This document shows positions 14,830 through 22,920 of a stretch of DNA of 29,361 bases, piece after piece. The position numbers and the translations under genes were made by a program. Location of the stretch: the IMG/VR virus record IMGVR_UViG_3300039106_000085, positions 1-29,361 of that record. One strand, 5' to 3'. Source of the DNA: a virus. Every line of letters begins with the position of its first letter. Positions within the stretch are counted from its first letter, which is position 1. The notes under the pieces are model-generated. The model was not told the origin of the DNA and searched no databases. It saw only the letters and a program-made list of their open reading frames with translations.

Positions 14830-16035
14830 ATGTCCGATTACACCCTGTTCAACAACGAGGAGGAGCAACCGAGCTACGGCCTCCTAAAAAAGTCGAGGGC
14901 GATGATTCAGTCGCCCGGCGGCGTTCTGTCAAACACAGTGCGGCCTGGTCAAGGCGGCATGCTCCCCAACTCGATTGAAGCGCTGCGCGGCAAAGCCGCT
15001 CAGCTGTATCAACAAGGCTCTGATCTGTACGACCAGGAGCCAGACATGAGCCAGCTGCAGGCGTTTGCCAAGCAGCGCGGTGAGCAGGGCGATCGCTCGA
15101 TGCTGACCGCGTTGGCTGCGCAGTATGCCGGCGAAAGTTTTGCACCCGTGCAAGAGCAGCTCCTGAAGAAGGCAGCCGCAGCTCGCGACCCAATGAAGTT
15201 GGGCAGCGGCATGATCACGGCAGATGGTCAGTACATCAAAGACCCAGAGGTGTCTCAGAACAAGAAGGCTGAGTTCCTTATGCAGCAGGCCCGCGCTTAC
15301 GAGCAGATGGCCGCGACTGCGCAGACAGCGCAAGAGAGGGCTCGCGCTGAGGCGGCTCAAAACGCGATCATGAACGAGATTCGCTTCATGAATGCGAACA
15401 CTTCTCGCATGGTTGCAGCTGGTGGCCCTGGCGGCCTTGGCGCTGGCCAAGCTGCGCAAGTGGGCTCCGGTCCCAACAACGAGCCAATCTTCAGACAGAA
15501 GAACGGCCAGCTGTTTACCTATGACCAGAGCGGCCAGCCAATGGCCTATCAAGGCCAGGTGCTGCCGCGTGCCAGCAGCTCACAACCTTCAGAGGATGAG
15601 CGCAAGGCAGCGGGCTGGTTTTTCCAGGCCGACAACGCACGCCGAAACATGGAAGCGGTGGTCAAGAAGAACCCCCAGGCCGCGTACTCAACTATTGGCG
15701 AGCGGGCTGCTGGATTTATTCCAGGCGTTGGCGAGGACTTTGCCAACCAGCTTCGACCCGAGGACCGTCAAAAGTTTGTTCAAGCAGGTAGCTCAATGGC
15801 CGAGGCTTTGCTGCGTGCCGCTACTGGCGCCGGCATGAATGAGTACGAAGCAAAACAAAAGGTGCGCGAGCTTGTGCCTCAGTTGGGTGATAAGCCTGGC
15901 CTGGTTGCACAGAAGACGGCCAGCTACGACGTCTACATGAAGTCGTTGCAATCACGCGCTGGACGCGCTTTGCCGCAAAACTCACCTGGCGGAGCGCCTG
16001 CTGCTGACAATGATCCTTTGGGTCTGCGGAGGTAA
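14830..16035 (+). CDS. Putative internal virion / DNA ejection protein
   Basis: 401 residues, starting 2 nt after the previous stop; the ribosome site is poor, so translation may be coupled. The sequence is predominantly helical and Ala/Gln-rich, with a long helix at 130-185 (FLMQQARAYEQMAATAQTA, then ERARAEAAQNAIMNEI). The C-terminal half contains a compact helical region (PEDRQKFVQAGSSMAEALLRAATGAG) that resembles parts of ejection proteins in P22-like and other podophages. It lies next to a 620-residue protein of similar style. Both are candidates for the proteins injected ahead of the DNA. No enzymatic motif is seen. Confidence 0.65.
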   Translation: MSDYTLFNNEEEQPSYGLLKKSRAMIQSPGGVLSNTVRPGQGGMLPNSIEALRGKAAQLYQQGSDLYDQEPDMSQLQAFAKQRGEQGDRSMLTALAAQYAGESFAPVQEQLLKKAAAARDPMKLGSGMITADGQYIKDPEVSQNKKAEFLMQQARAYEQMAATAQTAQERARAEAAQNAIMNEIRFMNANTSRMVAAGGPGGLGAGQAAQVGSGPNNEPIFRQKNGQLFTYDQSGQPMAYQGQVLPRASSSQPSEDERKAAGWFFQADNARRNMEAVVKKNPQAAYSTIGERAAGFIPGVGEDFANQLRPEDRQKFVQAGSSMAEALLRAATGAGMNEYEAKQKVRELVPQLGDKPGLVAQKTASYDVYMKSLQSRAGRALPQNSPGGAPAADNDPLGLRR

Positions 16036-16037
16036 TC

Positions 16038-17900
16038 GTGGACAAAATCAAAGTCTCCGAAGTGCGCGAGAAGTTTCCCATGTATGGGGACTTGAACGAT
16101 GACCAGCTGCTGATTGCGATCCGCAAAAAGTATTACCCCGACATTCCTGCCAACCGTTTCTACGGCAACATTGACTACGACACTGAGCGCGATCGCCTGA
16201 ACAAAGAGCTTGTGGGCTCAATGTCCACCACCGACAAGTTGCTTGCAGGTGCAGGCAAGTCGTTTGTTGACCTTGGCCGCTCAGCCAAACGCGTGGCCAA
16301 CATGGTTGGCATCGGTGACTATGACGAGGCAGCAGCTAAGGCCGACGAGGCTTTGGACAAGCCTTTGATGGACACCAGCGCGGGCTCATGGGGCAAAGGC
16401 CTTACTGACGCGGCGCTGACGTTTGTGCCTGGTCTGAAGGGCGCTCAAGCCATCACCAAGGGTGTGCAAGCGGGAGCTCGCGTGCTTCCTCGAGCTGCCG
16501 GCGCTTTCAAGGCCGCTGCACCGTATGCGGGTGCAGCAGGGTCCGGTGCAGTCATTGGTGCAGCAACAACCCCAGAAGACATGTCAGGCGGCGCCACAAC
16601 GGGCGCCCTGGCGGGCACTGCGGGCGAGGTAGGGGGTAGGGTGCTGTCTGCTGCTTACAGCGGCGGCAAGGCCGCATTGGAGCCCCTGTGGCAGTCTGGC
16701 CGCGAGCGCATCTTGAAGCGCACGCTGGACCGCTTTGCTACCGATCCCGCAAAGGTTCGTGCAGCTGCAGCCAATCCTGTCGAATACGTTCCTGGCGTGA
16801 CCCCAACATTGGCCGAGGCCACGATGGACCCTGGCATCGCCCAGCTGCAACGCGGTGCGGCCTCCGGTTCGCCTGATGTGGCTAGCGCGTTGGCGCAGTC
16901 TCGAGGTCAACAGGTCGCGGGCTACCGCAGCACCTTGGACGACCTGGCAGGCAACGACGGCAAGCGCGAGTTTTACGACACGATGCGCAACCAGGCCGCG
17001 GATGACTTGTATGGCCAGGCCCGCGCAGGCGGCCTGAACATGACGACCACGCTTGAGAAGCAAGTCGGTGAGCTCATGCAGCGCCCATCGATTCAGGCTG
17101 CGATGGTCAATGCTCAGCGCCTCGCACGCGAGAAGGGCATAAACCTGGACGCCCCTGGCGGCAGCGTCGAAGGCCTGCACTACGTCAAGAAGTCTTTGGA
17201 CGACATGATCAGCGCAGCCAAGCGTGCCGGCAACAACAACGAGGCCTCGGCCTTAATGGAGACACAGGGCAACCTGGTGGACTTCCTGCGCCAGGCATCG
17301 CCAAAGTACGGCGAAGGCCTGGACACATTCAAAGCAATGTCTCGCCCGATTAACCAGATGGACATTGGCCAGACCTTGCGCGACAAAGCCCTGCCAGCCT
17401 TGACCGACCTCGGTGACGGCAGCCTGGCCCGCGTCAACGCAAACAGTTACGCCAACGCCTTACGCAATGCTGACGCAACAGCACGCAAGTCCACCGGCAT
17501 GACAGGCGCGAAGATGGAGAGCGTCATGGACCCTGCGCAAATGGACCAGATCACTGGCATCGGCAAGGACATGGCTCGCTACGCAGGCGCTCAAGAGCTG
17601 GCCCGCGTGCCAGGTTCACCGACAGCTCAGTACCTCGGCGCTCAGAACGTCGTGCGCCAGTTCCTTGGCCCCTTGGGAATCCCGCAATCCGCGGCTGATT
17701 CGATGGTGGGCCGTATTGCTTCTGGCCTGATGGGCTTGCCCTTCGCGATGACGCAAAGCAAGACAGAGCAGCTTCTGGCTCGAGCTCTGACAGACCCCAA
17801 GACGGCTGCAAAGATAATGGCAGCCAAGGACCCGAAAACGATCGCTGAGATCTTGCGTCCCTACGCGGCGCAGACAGCGATTCAAATGGACACTCAGTAA
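16038..17900 (+). CDS. Putative large internal virion / ejection protein
   Basis: 620 residues from a GTG with GGAGG upstream. Residues 1-45 (VSEVREKFPMYGDLNDDQLL and KYYPDIPANRF) form a short module seen at the N-termini of phage internal virion proteins. A Gly/Ala-rich hydrophobic region near 120-215 could insert into or cross the cell envelope. The remainder is long helices. The order (small protein, 401 aa, 620 aa, then fibre) matches the ejection protein cluster of short-tailed phages. No lytic transglycosylase motif is recognised. The call is by architecture and context. Confidence 0.65.
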   Translation: MDKIKVSEVREKFPMYGDLNDDQLLIAIRKKYYPDIPANRFYGNIDYDTERDRLNKELVGSMSTTDKLLAGAGKSFVDLGRSAKRVANMVGIGDYDEAAAKADEALDKPLMDTSAGSWGKGLTDAALTFVPGLKGAQAITKGVQAGARVLPRAAGAFKAAAPYAGAAGSGAVIGAATTPEDMSGGATTGALAGTAGEVGGRVLSAAYSGGKAALEPLWQSGRERILKRTLDRFATDPAKVRAAAANPVEYVPGVTPTLAEATMDPGIAQLQRGAASGSPDVASALAQSRGQQVAGYRSTLDDLAGNDGKREFYDTMRNQAADDLYGQARAGGLNMTTTLEKQVGELMQRPSIQAAMVNAQRLAREKGINLDAPGGSVEGLHYVKKSLDDMISAAKRAGNNNEASALMETQGNLVDFLRQASPKYGEGLDTFKAMSRPINQMDIGQTLRDKALPALTDLGDGSLARVNANSYANALRNADATARKSTGMTGAKMESVMDPAQMDQITGIGKDMARYAGAQELARVPGSPTAQYLGAQNVVRQFLGPLGIPQSAADSMVGRIASGLMGLPFAMTQSKTEQLLARALTDPKTAAKIMAAKDPKTIAEILRPYAAQTAIQMDTQ

Positions 17901-17912
17901 TAGGAGAGGCAC

Positions 17913-20900
17913 ATGCCACGCAATAGTTCAGGCGTTTACACGCTACCCGGAGGAAACCCCGTCACCCCTGGTGACGTGATCGAGGCCGAATGGGCCAACA
18001 CGACCCTGGAGGACGTGGCAAACGAGCTGACGAACTCCCTCTCTCGCACGGGCGCTGGCGGCATGCTGGCGCCTTTCCGTATTGCTGACGGCTCTGTTAG
18101 CGGCCCTGGCCTGTCCTACTTAAACGAGACCAACACCGGCCTCTATCGCTCTGGCTCTGGCTCTACCTGGATGTCTGTCCTAGGCGTCAACACGGCCCAA
18201 TTCTCAACTGTCGGCCTGACCATTCCTTTCGGTAAGGCCCTCACTGCGGTGGGCAACGCCTCAGTCGGCGGCACGTTTGCCGTTGGTGGTGCGACTACCC
18301 TGGCCTCAACTTTGGCCGTGACTGGTGCTCTTACCGCAACGGGTGGCGTTTCTGGCAACGTCACAGGCAACGTGACGGCTGGCTCTGGCACATCGACGTT
18401 CAACGACGTCGTGATTACCGGAGCGCTGGACATGACTGCCGGCAGCTCCGCGACCATCACTGGTCTCAGCACCCCAACAAACGCAAGCGACGCAGCCAAC
18501 AAGGGCTACGTTGACGCGCAGGACGCGCTTCGCCTGGCTCTGACAGGCGGCACGATGTCTGGCGCCATTGCAATGGGCTCTAGCAAGATCACAGGCCTGG
18601 CCACTCCAACGGCTGACCAGGACGCGGCCACAAAGGCCTACGTTGACAGCGTTGCCCAGGGCCTCGATGTCAAGGGCTCCTGCCGCGCTGCGACGGTTGC
18701 AAACATCACCCTGTCAGGCGCTCAGACGATTGACGGCGTGGCCGTGATCGCAGGCGATCGCGTGCTGGTCAAGGATCAATCGACAGCAGCCAACAACGGC
18801 ATCTACGTTGTGGCTGCAGGCAGCTGGACGCGTTCAACTGACGCTGACACATGGGCTGAGCTGGTCGGCGCGTTTACGTTTGTCGAAGACGGCACAGTCA
18901 ACGACAACACCGGCTGGGTCTGCACATCTGCACCAGGTGGGACATTGGGCGTCACAGCTGTGACGTTTGAGCAGTTCTCTGGCGCTGGCCAAGTGATTGC
19001 CGGCACGGGCATGAGCAAAACCGGCAACACGCTCAACGTGAACACCGCCTCAAGCTCGCGCATCGTCGTCGGCTCAGACGAGATCGACCTGGCCACTACC
19101 GGCGTGACTGCATCGACTTACAAGTCGGTCACTGTTGACCAGTGGGGCCGCGTGACTGCCGGCACAAACCCAACGACCTTGGCCGGCTTTGGCATCACTG
19201 ACGCCTACACACAGGCCCAAGTTGACGCTGCTTTGGCGCTCAAGCTGAACTTGACCGGCGGCACGATGTCGGGCGCCATCGCAATGGGCACAAACAAGAT
19301 CACCGGCCTCGGTGATCCTACGCTGGCCCAGGACGCTGCGACCAAGAACTACATCGACACGATCTTTGGATCGACGACGACAGCTGCTGCGTCTGCAGCT
19401 GCTGCGGCGTCCTCTGCGTCAGCTGCTGCAACATCTGCGACAAATGCGGCGTCGAGCGCTACGGCTGCTGCTGGCTCTGCCACTTCTGCCGCGAGCTCAT
19501 ACACCACGTTCAACAACCAGTACCTGGGCAGCAAGGCTTCTGATCCTTCTACCAACAACACTGGGGGCGCGTTGGTGGCCGGCAACCTGTACTGGAACAG
19601 CACCGCGTCCGAGATGCGCGTCTACACAGGTTCTGCCTGGTTGACTGCATACCTGCCTGCGACGGGTTACCTTGCTCTGTCTGGTGGAACGATGACCGGC
19701 GCCATCGCGATGGGCACCAACAAGATCACTGGTCTTGGAACGCCATCGGCAAGCACCGACGCGGCCACAAAGGGCTACATCGACACCGCGCTGGGCTCAT
19801 ACCTGACAAGCGCAACGGCTGCTGCAACATATCAAACCATCTCTGGCATGTCGTCTTATGCCGCGCTGGCCTCTGCCAACACGTTCACAACCAACCAGAT
19901 CATCAGCGCCAACACCTCGAGCGCGGCTCTGAGCATCACTCAGGCAGGCTCTGGCAATGCGCTGTACATCGAGGACGTGGCAGCCGACGCAACGCCGTTT
20001 GTGGTGTCTTCGACTGGTGCTGTCGGCATCGGAACGACCACACCTGACAACGTGACGTCAGCCGGTATCGCGTTGGTCTCCAATGACGGTTACTACCCAC
20101 AGATTGTTAACCGCAACAAGACCAACGACCCCAACGCGTCTTATGTCGTGTTTGATAAGGACCGCGCTGGGGCAATCGTTCAAAGCGGCGACGCCCTTGG
20201 GGCCATCGTTTGGCGCTCGTTTGACGGCACAAGCTATTTGCAGTCCTCCGGGATCATCGGTTACTCGGACGGCACTCCAGGCACAAACGATGTGCCAGGT
20301 CGCTTGTCGTTCCTAACTACTGCTGACGGCGCTGCTGCACCGACTGAGCGCCTTCGCATTTCAAACACCGGCGCGTTTGGTTTGAGCGGCGCGAACTACG
20401 GTACATCCGGTCAAGTCCTGACATCTGGTGGCTCAGGTGCTGCGCCATCTTGGTCTACGCCTTCTAGTGGCGCCATGGTTTTGCTTAGTACTACTACTGC
20501 AAGCGGTGCGGCCTCTGCTTCTATACCAATAGGTTCTTACAGCGGTACGTATAGCCAATACAGAATTGTTTGTAATAATTTTTACACTAGTACGTCTAAT
20601 ATTATTCCAGCAATACGAGTTGCAACACCAACAACCCCAATAACTAGCGGGTATAACTCGGGTGGTTATGCACCAAACACTTCAAATCAATATGTAAATA
20701 GGCTAAATACTAGTTATTTCTATTTAACAACAGACGTAGTTGGCTCTGTTCTTACTGGTTCTTTAATTATTGATATTACACAACCACCAGCTGGGCAATA
20801 TGGTGTGGGAATTTTTGCCAGCGCAACATTTGATTATGGCTCTGATGGAGTGAACATGACGACGGCAAATTATGCTGGTGGTATTGGTGTGAACGGATCA

Positions 20901-20993
20901 TCCAACTTGTCTATACTTATTGTAGATCGAGGCGGTACTGGTGCATCAACTTGGTTGAACGGAACATTTAAACTTTACGGCATAAAAGCATAA
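17913..20993 (+). CDS. Tail fibre protein
   Basis: 1026 residues after AGGAGAGG. An N-terminal anchor-like segment (GVYTLPGGNPVTPGDVIEAE) is followed by beta-rich repeats, including three 36-residue units of the form LTGGTMSGAIAMG..KITGL..PT...DAATK.Y.D (at 18540, 19251, 19677) and a partial unit before them. A low-complexity Ala/Ser stretch near 490-535 may be a flexible joint. From about 20480 the DNA becomes AT-rich and the protein changes to a Ser/Thr/Asn/Tyr-rich tip ending in WLNGTFKLYGIKA, typical of phage receptor-binding tips. It would bind the host surface. The tip has probably been replaced by recombination. Confidence 0.9.
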   Translation: MPRNSSGVYTLPGGNPVTPGDVIEAEWANTTLEDVANELTNSLSRTGAGGMLAPFRIADGSVSGPGLSYLNETNTGLYRSGSGSTWMSVLGVNTAQFSTVGLTIPFGKALTAVGNASVGGTFAVGGATTLASTLAVTGALTATGGVSGNVTGNVTAGSGTSTFNDVVITGALDMTAGSSATITGLSTPTNASDAANKGYVDAQDALRLALTGGTMSGAIAMGSSKITGLATPTADQDAATKAYVDSVAQGLDVKGSCRAATVANITLSGAQTIDGVAVIAGDRVLVKDQSTAANNGIYVVAAGSWTRSTDADTWAELVGAFTFVEDGTVNDNTGWVCTSAPGGTLGVTAVTFEQFSGAGQVIAGTGMSKTGNTLNVNTASSSRIVVGSDEIDLATTGVTASTYKSVTVDQWGRVTAGTNPTTLAGFGITDAYTQAQVDAALALKLNLTGGTMSGAIAMGTNKITGLGDPTLAQDAATKNYIDTIFGSTTTAAASAAAAASSASAAATSATNAASSATAAAGSATSAASSYTTFNNQYLGSKASDPSTNNTGGALVAGNLYWNSTASEMRVYTGSAWLTAYLPATGYLALSGGTMTGAIAMGTNKITGLGTPSASTDAATKGYIDTALGSYLTSATAAATYQTISGMSSYAALASANTFTTNQIISANTSSAALSITQAGSGNALYIEDVAADATPFVVSSTGAVGIGTTTPDNVTSAGIALVSNDGYYPQIVNRNKTNDPNASYVVFDKDRAGAIVQSGDALGAIVWRSFDGTSYLQSSGIIGYSDGTPGTNDVPGRLSFLTTADGAAAPTERLRISNTGAFGLSGANYGTSGQVLTSGGSGAAPSWSTPSSGAMVLLSTTTASGAASASIPIGSYSGTYSQYRIVCNNFYTSTSNIIPAIRVATPTTPITSGYNSGGYAPNTSNQYVNRLNTSYFYLTTDVVGSVLTGSLIIDITQPPAGQYGVGIFASATFDYGSDGVNMTTANYAGGIGVNGSSNLSILIVDRGGTGASTWLNGTFKLYGIKA
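18540..18647 (+). repeat. 108-bp coding repeat, copy 1 of tail fibre
   Basis: Encodes the first full 36-residue LTGGTMSGAIAMG unit. A partial unit (TGLSTPTNASDAANKGYVDA) precedes it at about 18462. Confidence 0.8.
19251..19358 (+). repeat. 108-bp coding repeat, copy 2 of tail fibre
   Basis: Second 36-residue unit, same frame and length as the copies at 18540 and 19677. Nucleotide identity is high in the first half (GGCACGATGTC, GGCGCCAT). Confidence 0.8.
19677..19784 (+). repeat. 108-bp coding repeat, copy 3 of tail fibre
   Basis: Third unit; closest to copy 2 (shares ATGGGCAC.AACAAGATCAC). Such repeats could recombine and change fibre length. Confidence 0.8.
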
Positions 20994-21130
20994 GGAGTTT
21001 TATGACAATTTTATATAAAGCTACACCTGAAGGCCAAGTTCCTTATACAGAAGAAGAGATGGCTGCTTGGAAAACTACTTTATTTGATGAAGCTGAACAG
21101 TTAAAAGAGTTAGCTAAAAGGCAGTATCAA
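20480..21130. other. AT-rich island across the fibre tip and chaperone start
   Basis: From about 20480 the sequence shifts from GC-rich codons to AT-rich ones (AATAATTTTTACACTAG, TTAATTATTGATATTACAC). It stays so through the end of the fibre gene and the first 120 nt of the next gene, then returns sharply to GC-rich coding near 21130. Both edges lie inside genes. This is the signature of a receptor-binding tip exchanged together with part of its chaperone. Confidence 0.8.
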
Positions 21131-21268
21131 TATGACCGCGCAGCGGAATACCCACCCATCACCGACTACATTGACGGCTTGGTAAAGGGCGACCAAGCAC
21201 AGGTGCAGGCATACATCGATGCGTGCCTTGCGGTGAAAGCTAAGTACCCAAAGCCGTCGCAAACGTGA
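21002..21268 (+). CDS. Putative tail fibre assembly chaperone
   Basis: 88 residues after ATAAGGAG, 8 nt behind the fibre gene. The N-terminal half (ATPEGQVPYTEEEMAAWKT) is AT-rich in its DNA. The C-terminal half (RAAEYPPITDYIDGLVKGDQAQVQAYIDACLAVKAKYP) is GC-rich and contains the YPPITDYIDGLVKGD pattern common to small proteins after phage fibre genes (XkdW-like or Tfa-like in role). The gene looks like a hybrid produced at a recombination joint near 21130. Its stop codon begins one copy of the 15-bp motif. Confidence 0.65.
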   Translation: MTILYKATPEGQVPYTEEEMAAWKTTLFDEAEQLKELAKRQYQYDRAAEYPPITDYIDGLVKGDQAQVQAYIDACLAVKAKYPKPSQT

Positions 21269-21280
21269 TGAGATAATCAC
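21266..21280 (+). promoter_or_regulatory. 15-bp dispersed motif, copy 3 (lysis cassette promoter)
   Basis: TGATGAGATAATCAC, starting at the stop codon of the fibre chaperone gene and, with the preceding G, giving the palindrome ends GTGAT-N6-ATCAC. TGA-GATAAT is an extended -10; no good -35. The lysis genes begin 48 nt downstream. Confidence 0.6.
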
Positions 21281-21327
21281 GCCGCGATACTAAAAAAGTA
21301 ACCCACGACAACCACTGAAAGAATCAA

Positions 21328-21504
21328 ATGGAAATTTCAATTCAACTCGAGCTGAACGAAGTCAACGCGGTACTGGACGCGATCGGGGCATTACCGACTA
21401 GCACCAACACATGGCCCATTGCGGCCAAGATCCGCGCACAGGCAGAGGTCCAGCTCCCAAGGAATGAAGAAGGGGCGGGCGATGAAGGAAGTACCACTGA
21501 CTGA
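21328..21504 (+). CDS. Small conserved phage protein (58 aa)
   Basis: ATG at 21328-21330; no strong ribosome site (GAAAGAATCAA upstream). The protein starts MEISIQLELNEVNAVLDAIG, then has ALPTSTNTWPIAAKIRAQAE and a polar tail. The NEVNAVLDAIGALPT...A.KI..QAE pattern is one I recognise from many small phage proteins of unknown function, usually near lysis or fibre genes. It is the first gene after the promoter-like motif at 21266-21280 and overlaps the next gene by 23 nt. Confidence 0.7.
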   Translation: MEISIQLELNEVNAVLDAIGALPTSTNTWPIAAKIRAQAEVQLPRNEEGAGDEGSTTD

Positions 21505-21667
21505 TGACCAGATCGAGGCGATTGCGGAGCGTGCTGCCGAGGTCGCCTTAAACAAGGTCTACACAGAAGTCGGCAAATCAGTTTTAAAGAAGCTCGCCTG
21601 GCTCACAGGCGCGGCAGTGATCGGCCTCTTTATGTGGCTTGCCGGTCACAACTCCCTCCCTAAGTGA
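21482..21667 (+). CDS. Small membrane protein, holin-like
   Basis: 61 residues starting at ATG 21482 after GAAGGGGCGGG; an earlier in-frame ATG at 21464 has its AGGA too close. The N-terminal 38 residues are a charged helix (LTDDQIEAIAERAAEVALNK), followed by one membrane span (LAWLTGAAVIGLFMWLAGH). The N-terminus should remain in the cytoplasm. Small one-span proteins of this form occur in phage lysis regions. Holin, antiholin or accessory roles cannot be separated by sequence. Confidence 0.7.
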   Translation: MKEVPLTDDQIEAIAERAAEVALNKVYTEVGKSVLKKLAWLTGAAVIGLFMWLAGHNSLPK

Positions 21668-21672
21668 TCAGC

Positions 21673-21774
21673 ATGAAGGACTGGCTGCTTGCCTTCATCT
21701 CGGCAGCCGGCCTGTGCGGCCTGGTGCTGTGGTCGGTCTACGTCATGGTCTTCATGTGGAGGCTGCCATCGTGA
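21673..21774 (+). CDS. 33-residue single-span membrane peptide
   Basis: ATG at 21673; almost the whole product is a membrane span (DWLLAFISAAGLCGLVLWSV, then YVMVFMWRLPS). The stop overlaps the GTG of the next gene (GTGA), which supports its reality. The upstream AAGTGATCAGC gives only a weak ribosome site. Function unknown; it belongs to the lysis cluster by position. Confidence 0.6.
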   Translation: MKDWLLAFISAAGLCGLVLWSVYVMVFMWRLPS

Positions 21775-22268
21775 TTGATCCGATCAGCGCCCTGGAGGGG
21801 CTACAAAAAGCCATTGGCATGGTCAAGAAGGCCAGCAAGGTCGCCAATGACCTGGCTGGCTTGGCGCCGATGATCGGCAAGATGTTTGACGCCAAGAGCG
21901 TGGCCACCAAAGCCATGATCGAGGCAAAGAGATCCGGCAACAAATCCAACCTTGGCACAGCCCTTCAGATCGAGATGGCCTTGGACGAGGCCAAGCGATT
22001 TGAAGCAGAGCTGATGCTGTTGTTTCAAGCAACGGGCCGCGCCGACGTCTGGGCAAAGATCAAGCAGCGCCAGGCGCAAATGGACGCAGACGACGCGCAT
22101 GAGGCACGCAAGCTCAAGGCCGAAGAAAAGAAACGCAAAGAAAAAGAGCAGGAGCAGCTCGAGATGGGGCTGCTGATCGGCGGCATTTTTCTGGTCTTGT
22201 TTCTCGTGTTTGTCGGCGTCAATGAGCTGATGGACTTCTGCGCAACCACTCACCGCTGCGGGCGATGA
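21771..22268 (+). CDS. Coiled-coil protein with C-terminal membrane span
   Basis: 165 residues from a GTG at 21771 with GGAGG upstream. A longer in-frame reading back to 21639 would run through two other genes and is rejected. The sequence is helical throughout: IDPISALEGLQKAIGMVKKA at the N-terminus, a charged coiled coil (about 105-135, ARKLKAEEKKRKEKEQEQ), then a membrane span (GLLIGGIFLVLFLVFVGV) and a short tail with two Cys. Topology is tail-anchored. Similar proteins occur near lysis genes of podovirus-like phages, with no known function. A spanin role seems unlikely because inner-membrane spanins carry their anchor at the N-terminus. Confidence 0.75.
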   Translation: MIDPISALEGLQKAIGMVKKASKVANDLAGLAPMIGKMFDAKSVATKAMIEAKRSGNKSNLGTALQIEMALDEAKRFEAELMLLFQATGRADVWAKIKQRQAQMDADDAHEARKLKAEEKKRKEKEQEQLEMGLLIGGIFLVLFLVFVGVNELMDFCATTHRCGR

Positions 22269-22414
22269 ATGAGTACCAAAAGCAATTCAACCTGTTCTGC
22301 AAAATCATTTGCTACGGCTGGGCTGCCTGGTGGTTCTTAGGTTTCTTGAGGTTCCTGCCTGACGACCTGTCAAACAGGATTGTGAATTTGCTACTTGGAA
22401 AGATTGGACTTTAA
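22265..22414 (+). CDS. 49-residue membrane-associated protein
   Basis: ATG at 22265 overlaps the previous stop (ATGA). The product (MNEYQKQFNLFCKIICYGWA, continuing AWWFLGFLRFLPDDLSNR) has one aromatic-rich hydrophobic span and a basic, amphipathic end. No family is recognised. Translational coupling and its place between a membrane protein and the holin support a real gene in the lysis cassette. Confidence 0.6.
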   Translation: MNEYQKQFNLFCKIICYGWAAWWFLGFLRFLPDDLSNRIVNLLLGKIGL

Positions 22415-22416
22415 AA

Positions 22417-22920
22417 ATGCTGTCTCTGTTTTCAACCCTCGGTGGCCTGCTGATCTCAGGCCTTCCCAAGCTCCTGGACTTCTTCCAAAACAAAGCGGAC
22501 CAGAAGCATGAGCTGGCGCTAGCCAGGGTACAGACAGAGCGCGAGCTCGAGCTGGCGGCCAAGGGCTTTGCAGCGCAGCAGAAGGTCGAGGAGATCCGCA
22601 CCGATCAGATCGCCATGCAGACCGACGCGCAGATGACAGTGGCCGCGTATGACCACGACAAGAAGGTCCTGGAGCGAGCCAGCACCTGGGTCGTCAATTT
22701 TGTGGGCACTGTGCGGCCTGTCGTGACCTACATCTTCGTGCTCGAGCTCTGCGCGATCAACGCCTGGATCGCGTTCTACATCTACGAGCACCCAAACCTG
22801 ATCGGCAGCATTGACGACCTGATCCGCGCCTCGGACATCATCTTCAGCAGCGATGAGATGGCCATGCTGGGCGGGATCATCGGCTTCTGGTTCGGCTCAC
22901 GCAGCTGGAGCAAGAAGTGA
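22417..22920 (+). CDS. Holin, 3-TM gene-transfer-agent type
   Basis: 167 residues. A hydrophobic N-terminus (LFSTLGGLLISGLPKLLDFF) precedes a charged coiled coil (residues 28-85), then a span (VRPVVTYIFVLELCAINAWI), and a final hydrophobic segment ending GGIIGFWFGSRSWSKK. The RPVVTY and IIGFWFGSR motifs match the holin family described for gene transfer agents (GTA_holin_3TM). It would form membrane lesions that release the lysozyme to the cell wall. Its stop overlaps the lysozyme start (GTGA), as expected for a holin-endolysin pair. Confidence 0.85.
   Translation: MLSLFSTLGGLLISGLPKLLDFFQNKADQKHELALARVQTERELELAAKGFAAQQKVEEIRTDQIAMQTDAQMTVAAYDHDKKVLERASTWVVNFVGTVRPVVTYIFVLELCAINAWIAFYIYEHPNLIGSIDDLIRASDIIFSSDEMAMLGGIIGFWFGSRSWSKK

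Noticed and set aside
17913-21268. Diversity-generating retroelement target at the fibre tip
   Set aside because: No reverse transcriptase, template repeat or accessory gene is visible in the window; the composition change is better explained by recombination.
21639-21770. N-terminal extension of the coiled-coil membrane protein
   Set aside because: It would overlap two other plausible genes in a different frame; the GTG at 21771 has GGAGG and a GTGA overlap.
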